Source of the DNA: Streptomyces griseoruber
GTDB lineage: Bacteria > Actinomycetota > Actinomycetes > Streptomycetales > Streptomycetaceae
Direction of reading: 5' to 3'
DNA: 64,000 bases
Assembly (NCBI RefSeq): GCF_001514205.1
Contig: NZ_KQ948765.1
Span: forward strand, 652,762 to 716,761
Part shown: positions 61,243-64,000 of the stretch, in pieces
How positions within the stretch are numbered: the stretch's first letter is position 1
How the letters are laid out: the number at the start of each line of letters is the position of its first letter
Notes under the pieces: model-generated
What the model was told of the DNA's origin: nothing
Seen by the model: the letters and a program-made list of their open reading frames with translations, nothing else
Database searches by the model: none
Program-made: the position numbers and the translations under genes

Positions 61243-62431
61243 CGAACACCGCCGCGATGTCGTCGGCGTTGTAGTCGGTGGGGTAGCTCCGTTCGACGCG
61301 CGGAGTGTTGTAGTGCTCGGTGAGCTTGTCGAAAAGCTCCTCGACGCGCACCGCCAGATAGCGACTGGTGGTCTGGATGTTGGTGTGCCGCAGGATGGCC
61401 TGCACCTCGGGCAGCGTGAGCTTGCCACCGTTGGCCATACGGCTCGCGGCGGTGTGCCGTAGGTCGTGAAGCGTCCAGTTGGTTCCCAGCACCTCGTTGG
61501 CGCGCTGCATGATGCGCCGCATCGCCCAGTAGGACAAGGGCCGGTCTGCCCCTCGGCGAGCCCGCCACAAGGGCTCGTCCGCGGGCGGGGTGCCGACCTC
61601 GTCAAGGTAGCGGGCCAACCGCACGAACGCCTGCGGCGAGGCCGGAACAGGCTGACGCTCCCGCGACCCCTTCGAGATCACGTAGACGCGCTGGCCAGCC
61701 CAGTCCAGGTCACCGATGCCGACGCCGAGCAATTCCTCCGCGCGGGCCCCACTGGAGACGTAGAACTCCAGCAGGGCGCGGTCGCGCTCGCATCCCATGC
61801 GCTCGAACAGCTCGTCCCACAGACGATCGGGGATCGACCTCGGCGGCCGGTCTGCCACCTTCTGGCGCAGCCGTGCCCGGCCCAGCACCGGCCTCGCCTC
61901 CAGCGGGCTGCGATGGGCCAGAGCGCGGCGCCGCTGCGGGGAGACAGGGACCGGGTTGGTGACCGGCCCGTTGCCCTGGTGAGCGTGGAATTCGTAGAAC
62001 CCGCTCACCACCGACAGTGCGTGGTTGATGGTCCGTGGCGCGTAGCCGGCACGCAGGACCGGCTTCCCGGTGCGCAGGTTCACCGAGCCCGGGACCGGGC
62101 CACCAGCCGACTTGCGCTGTCGTTGAGGGTTCGGCGCTGTCCGCAGCCACCCGGCCAGCACCGCGGTCTCGGCCTCGGTCGCCCTCTCCCAACCGACCCC
62201 GAGCAGCCACAGCAAGCGGAACCAGCGCAGCAGCCCGTACCCGTAGCTGCGGACCGTCAGCGGGCTGCTGTCCTGCAGGGCCAAGTCCCTCAGGTACGCC
62301 GTGGCCGGTTCGATCTCGTCGTCGTACCCGTTGAGCACGATGTACGGAGGGTGCACCCTCCTCGCCCGAACTACAGTCCCGACACGGGGGACGTCCGCTC
62401 GCCCCTCCATCAGTTCATGTCGCAGGTCCAC
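61235..62431 (-). CDS. TnpA-like tyrosine recombinase
   Basis: A 398-residue recombinase, complete. Core-binding domain about 30-180 (LALQDSSPLTVRSYGYGLLRWFRLL, RTINHALSVVSGFYEFH). Catalytic residues: LEFYVSSGARAEELLGVG (Arg), LHDLRHTAASRM (HxxR), ILRHTNIQTTSRYL (His, Tyr). GTG 62431 has AAGGAG 8 bp upstream, right beside the element's end; frames beginning at 62578 run into mug and are rejected. It leads the tnpA-tnpB operon. The two-recombinase layout recalls Tn554 TnpA/TnpB. Confidence 0.93.
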   Translation of the reverse strand: MDLRHELMEGRADVPRVGTVVRARRVHPPYIVLNGYDDEIEPATAYLRDLALQDSSPLTVRSYGYGLLRWFRLLWLLGVGWERATEAETAVLAGWLRTAPNPQRQRKSAGGPVPGSVNLRTGKPVLRAGYAPRTINHALSVVSGFYEFHAHQGNGPVTNPVPVSPQRRRALAHRSPLEARPVLGRARLRQKVADRPPRSIPDRLWDELFERMGCERDRALLEFYVSSGARAEELLGVGIGDLDWAGQRVYVISKGSRERQPVPASPQAFVRLARYLDEVGTPPADEPLWRARRGADRPLSYWAMRRIMQRANEVLGTNWTLHDLRHTAASRMANGGKLTLPEVQAILRHTNIQTTSRYLAVRVEELFDKLTEHYNTPRVERSYPTDYNADDIAAVFGA

Positions 62432-62484
62432 TTGCCCTCTCCTTGTTGATCTCAGGTACCGACACCGAGACCAACGACGAGACG

Positions 62485-62502
62485 TAGTGCAGATAACTGT
62501 GC
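62485..62502. repeat. element right end
   Basis: AGTGCAGATAACTGTGCA joins directly to mug CCTGTCCGGG. GTGCA and TGCAC flank GATAACTG as a short inverted repeat, the likely recombinase site. About 50 bp separates it from the tnpA ribosome site, so the tnpA promoter must overlap the end. Confidence 0.65.
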
Positions 62503-62909
62503 ACCTGTCCGGGTTCACACCGAGGCTGATGAAACCGGCGGAGCAGGCGGAGCTGCCGGCGTACGGCCTCGGCATCACGAACGTCGTGGCGCGGGCGACC
62601 GCGCGGGCGGACGAGCTGAGCGCCGAGGAGTACCGCGAGGGCGGGCGGCTGCTGACGGAGAAGGTGACCCGGCTGACGCCCCGCTGGCTGGCGGTGGTCG
62701 GTGTGACGGCCTACCGGGCCGCCTTCGAGGACCGGAAGGCCTCGGTGGGGCCGCAGGAGCGGGTGATCGGGCAGACACGGGTGTGGGTGCTGCCGAATCC
62801 CAGCGGACTCAACGCCCACTGGACCGCGGCGACGATGGCGGAGGAGTTCGCCCGGCTGCGGGTGGCGGCGCAGGACCGAGCGGCGCAGGACCGAGCGGCG
62901 CAGGACTGA
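62503..62909 (+). pseudogene. mug: mug 3' fragment
   Basis: From the junction the frame reads (H)LSGFTPRLMKPAEQAELPAYGLGITNVVARATARADEL ... VWVLPNPSGLNAHWTAATMAEEFARLR, the rest of the Mug/TDG fold including the NPSGLNAH intercalation loop. The tail has three AQDRA repeats. The open frame extends upstream into the element without a plausible start, so it is not an expressed gene. Confidence 0.93.
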
Positions 62910-62916
62910 GCTGCGG

Positions 62917-63291
62917 TCAGGGCGGGTCGGTTTCGGTGACGACGAGGAGGAGTTCTATCTCGTCGTCCGGGTCGAGGTCGGCCACGCCCAGGGCGATCCA
63001 GCGGCCGTGGTCCGCGGCCTGCCAGAGGTACACGTCCGCGACGCGCAGGCTCAGTTCGGCCCAGGGCTCGGGTATCTCCTCGGTCGCGGTCCGCAGCCGT
63101 ACCGTCTGCAGGCCGAGGTGCTCGGGCTCGCCCCATCTCCGCGTCAGTCTCCCGGCCAGGTCCTCCCTCTCCTCGTGGAACCGCCCCGCCTCCGCGCCCC
63201 GCACCGCGGCGTCCGCCGCCCTGAGACCATGACTGGTCGCTAAGGCGGCGGTGCGGTCGCCGGGGCCGGCGAGCAGCCTCTCGATGTCCAT
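62917..63291 (-). CDS. conserved hypothetical protein
   Basis: A 124-residue acidic protein, MDIERLLAGPGDRTAALATSHGLRAADAAVRG ... REDLAGRLTRRWGEPEHLGLQTVRLR ... LWQAADHGRWIALGVADLDPDDEIELLLVVTETDPP. No motif, signal peptide or membrane helix stands out. It is convergent with mug, 7 bp past the mug stop. I do not recognise it. Confidence 0.7.
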   Translation of the reverse strand: MDIERLLAGPGDRTAALATSHGLRAADAAVRGAEAGRFHEEREDLAGRLTRRWGEPEHLGLQTVRLRTATEEIPEPWAELSLRVADVYLWQAADHGRWIALGVADLDPDDEIELLLVVTETDPP

Positions 63292-63348
63292 GGATCCAGT
63301 AAACCCGCCGCCACTGACAATTGGCGGCCCGTCAGCGGACCGGTGCGC

Positions 63349-64000
63349 TCAGGCGTCCCGGCGGTGCAATCGCCAGGCCCCCGCGAGGAGTGCCGCCACC
63401 GCCCAGAGCGCGGCCACGGCGAGCCCCGTCCAGGGGCCCAGGGCGCCGTCCCACGTGCTGTGGAGCACCACTTGACCGGCCCGGTCGGGCAGGAAGTCCG
63501 CCGGGTTGCCGGACAGGTCACCCAGGACGAAGGACACGATGAGGAGAAACGGGATCAGGATGCTCAGCGTGGCCACGCCACTGCGCAGGACGGTCGTGAG
63601 ACCGGCGGCGAGCAGGGCCATGAGCGTCAGGTAGACGGCACAGCCCAGGGCACCCCGCAGCCCCTGCGCCGGGCTCGGACCGGAGGGTGGCAGAGCGCCG
63701 CCCAGCGCCGCCGTCACCAGGCCGGTCGCCAGTGCGACGACGAGCACCGGCAGGGCGACCACCGCCAGCTTGGCGGCGAACCAGCGGCCCCGGTGGGGCA
63801 CCGAGGCCAGCGACACCCGCAGGGCACCGTTCCGGAACTCGCCGGAGACGGCGGTCGTGCCGAAGGCGATGGCCGCGATCTGCCCGAAGCTCACGCCGAA
63901 GAAGGCGGAGAAGAGCGGGTCCGAGTCCGTGCCGTCGGTGCCCGACGCGGCCAGTGCGGAGAACGCGACGGTGGTGAGCGGAATCGCGCAGAGGGCGCCG
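63349..64000 (-). CDS. ABC-2 type transporter permease, partial
   Basis: The minus-strand frame is open to the window end, so the N-terminus is outside. Visible: FGQIAAIAFGTTAVSGEFRNGALRVSLASVPHRGRWFAAKLAV (typical ABC-2 coupling region), then four or five membrane helices, ending LAGAWRLHRRDA. It probably pairs with an ATPase gene upstream of this window. Function: export of an unknown substrate, often self-resistance or lipid flipping. Confidence 0.88.
   Translation of the reverse strand, partial: GALCAIPLTTVAFSALAASGTDGTDSDPLFSAFFGVSFGQIAAIAFGTTAVSGEFRNGALRVSLASVPHRGRWFAAKLAVVALPVLVVALATGLVTAALGGALPPSGPSPAQGLRGALGCAVYLTLMALLAAGLTTVLRSGVATLSILIPFLLIVSFVLGDLSGNPADFLPDRAGQVVLHSTWDGALGPWTGLAVAALWAVAALLAGAWRLHRRDA

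Larger units (their letters stand above)
50519..62499. mobile_element. 11,981-bp composite recombinase element inserted in mug
   Basis: Bounded by TGC at 50516-50518 and 62500-62502. Only one TGC exists in the reconstructed mug (GTGCTGCACCTG), so the core is 3 bp or part of TGCA. The composition is visibly poorer in GC than the flanks. From left to right: left end, methyltransferase, tnpB tail stub, second left end, ZTP riboswitch-folD, tnpB C-terminal fragment, nested 5.6-kb element, tnpB N-terminal part, tnpA, right end. Catalytically complete TnpA suggests mobility by tyrosine recombination. No tRNA target, conjugation or replication genes are present, so it is a transposon-like, not ICE-like, element. 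Confidence 0.9.

Noticed and set aside
50519..62499. Integrative conjugative element or prophage
   Set aside because: No Tra/FtsK-like, replication, excisionase, capsid or tRNA attachment sequences were found; only recombinases and cargo.
61235..62578. Longer tnpA starting at 62578
   Set aside because: The extra 49 codons are the reverse strand of mug and of the element end. GTG 62431 has a proper ribosome site.

Overview
The window looks like a Streptomyces chromosome. It is very GC-rich, codons end almost always in G or C, and the gene content is typical of the genus (XRE/DUF397 pair, SpoIIE-type phosphatases with fused kinase domains, secreted tripeptidyl aminopeptidase, MurT/GatD, LAL-like regulator). 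From memory the gene order resembles the SCO1210-SCO1260 part of the S. coelicolor chromosome. I could not run a comparison.

Layout. 1-8 kb: end of an aldehyde dehydrogenase, a small conserved protein, an acyl-CoA dehydrogenase with a divergent TetR regulator, peptide deformylase, the MurT-GatD lipid II amidation pair, phosphofructokinase and a CtaG-like oxidase assembly protein. 8-13 kb: a coupled LytTR regulator / DUF485-like protein / sodium:solute symporter / LytS-type kinase unit. 13-20 kb: Lrp regulator, dimethylargininase and ornithine aminotransferase, two PP2C phosphatases and an acyltransferase. 20-27 kb: tripeptidyl aminopeptidase and the urease operon ureABCFGD on the minus strand. 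26.6-28.4 kb: a decayed patch with a headless TetR remnant, a damaged membrane protein and an orphan Phd antitoxin. 28.4-32.3 kb: an unusual ClpP, a c-di-AMP-riboswitch-controlled NlpC/P60 hydrolase and an ATP-binding/XRE/DUF397 cluster. 32.3-36.8 kb: biotin genes bioF and bioBAD. 36.8-50.3 kb: LuxR regulator, lipase, methyltransferase, Doc-like toxin with antitoxin, ABC exporter, DUF21-CBS pair, SGNH hydrolase and purB. 62.9-64 kb: ordinary chromosome resumes.

The outstanding region is 50.5-62.5 kb. The uracil/mismatch glycosylase gene mug is cut in two there by an 11,981-bp, visibly less GC-rich composite mobile element. Removing 50519-62502 (leaving one TGC) restores a 195-codon mug reading frame. 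The element is nested several times. (1) A remnant element keeps its left end, a methyltransferase and the tail of a tnpB-like recombinase gene. (2) A related element with a near-identical left end sits in that tnpB tail. It carries folD behind a ZTP riboswitch and encodes a pair of tyrosine recombinases (TnpA and TnpB, Tn554-like in arrangement). (3) A third element of 5,600 bp sits inside the second tnpB just after its catalytic tyrosine. Deleting 53627-59226 restores an 818-codon tnpB. This third element encodes a broken tyrosine integrase, an HTH protein, an 818-residue protein with an array of CxxC zinc-ribbon pairs plus a recombinase-like C-terminus lacking the catalytic residues, and a SUKH-like protein, in tightly spaced or overlapping order. 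(4) The middle of that integrase has been replaced by an HTH regulator and a truncated hydrolase around a perfect 21-bp palindrome.

The most novel-looking points are the mobile ZTP-riboswitch/folD cassette and the zinc-ribbon pseudo-recombinase operon. Calls rest on reading translations and motifs. Family names are from recall and were not searched.
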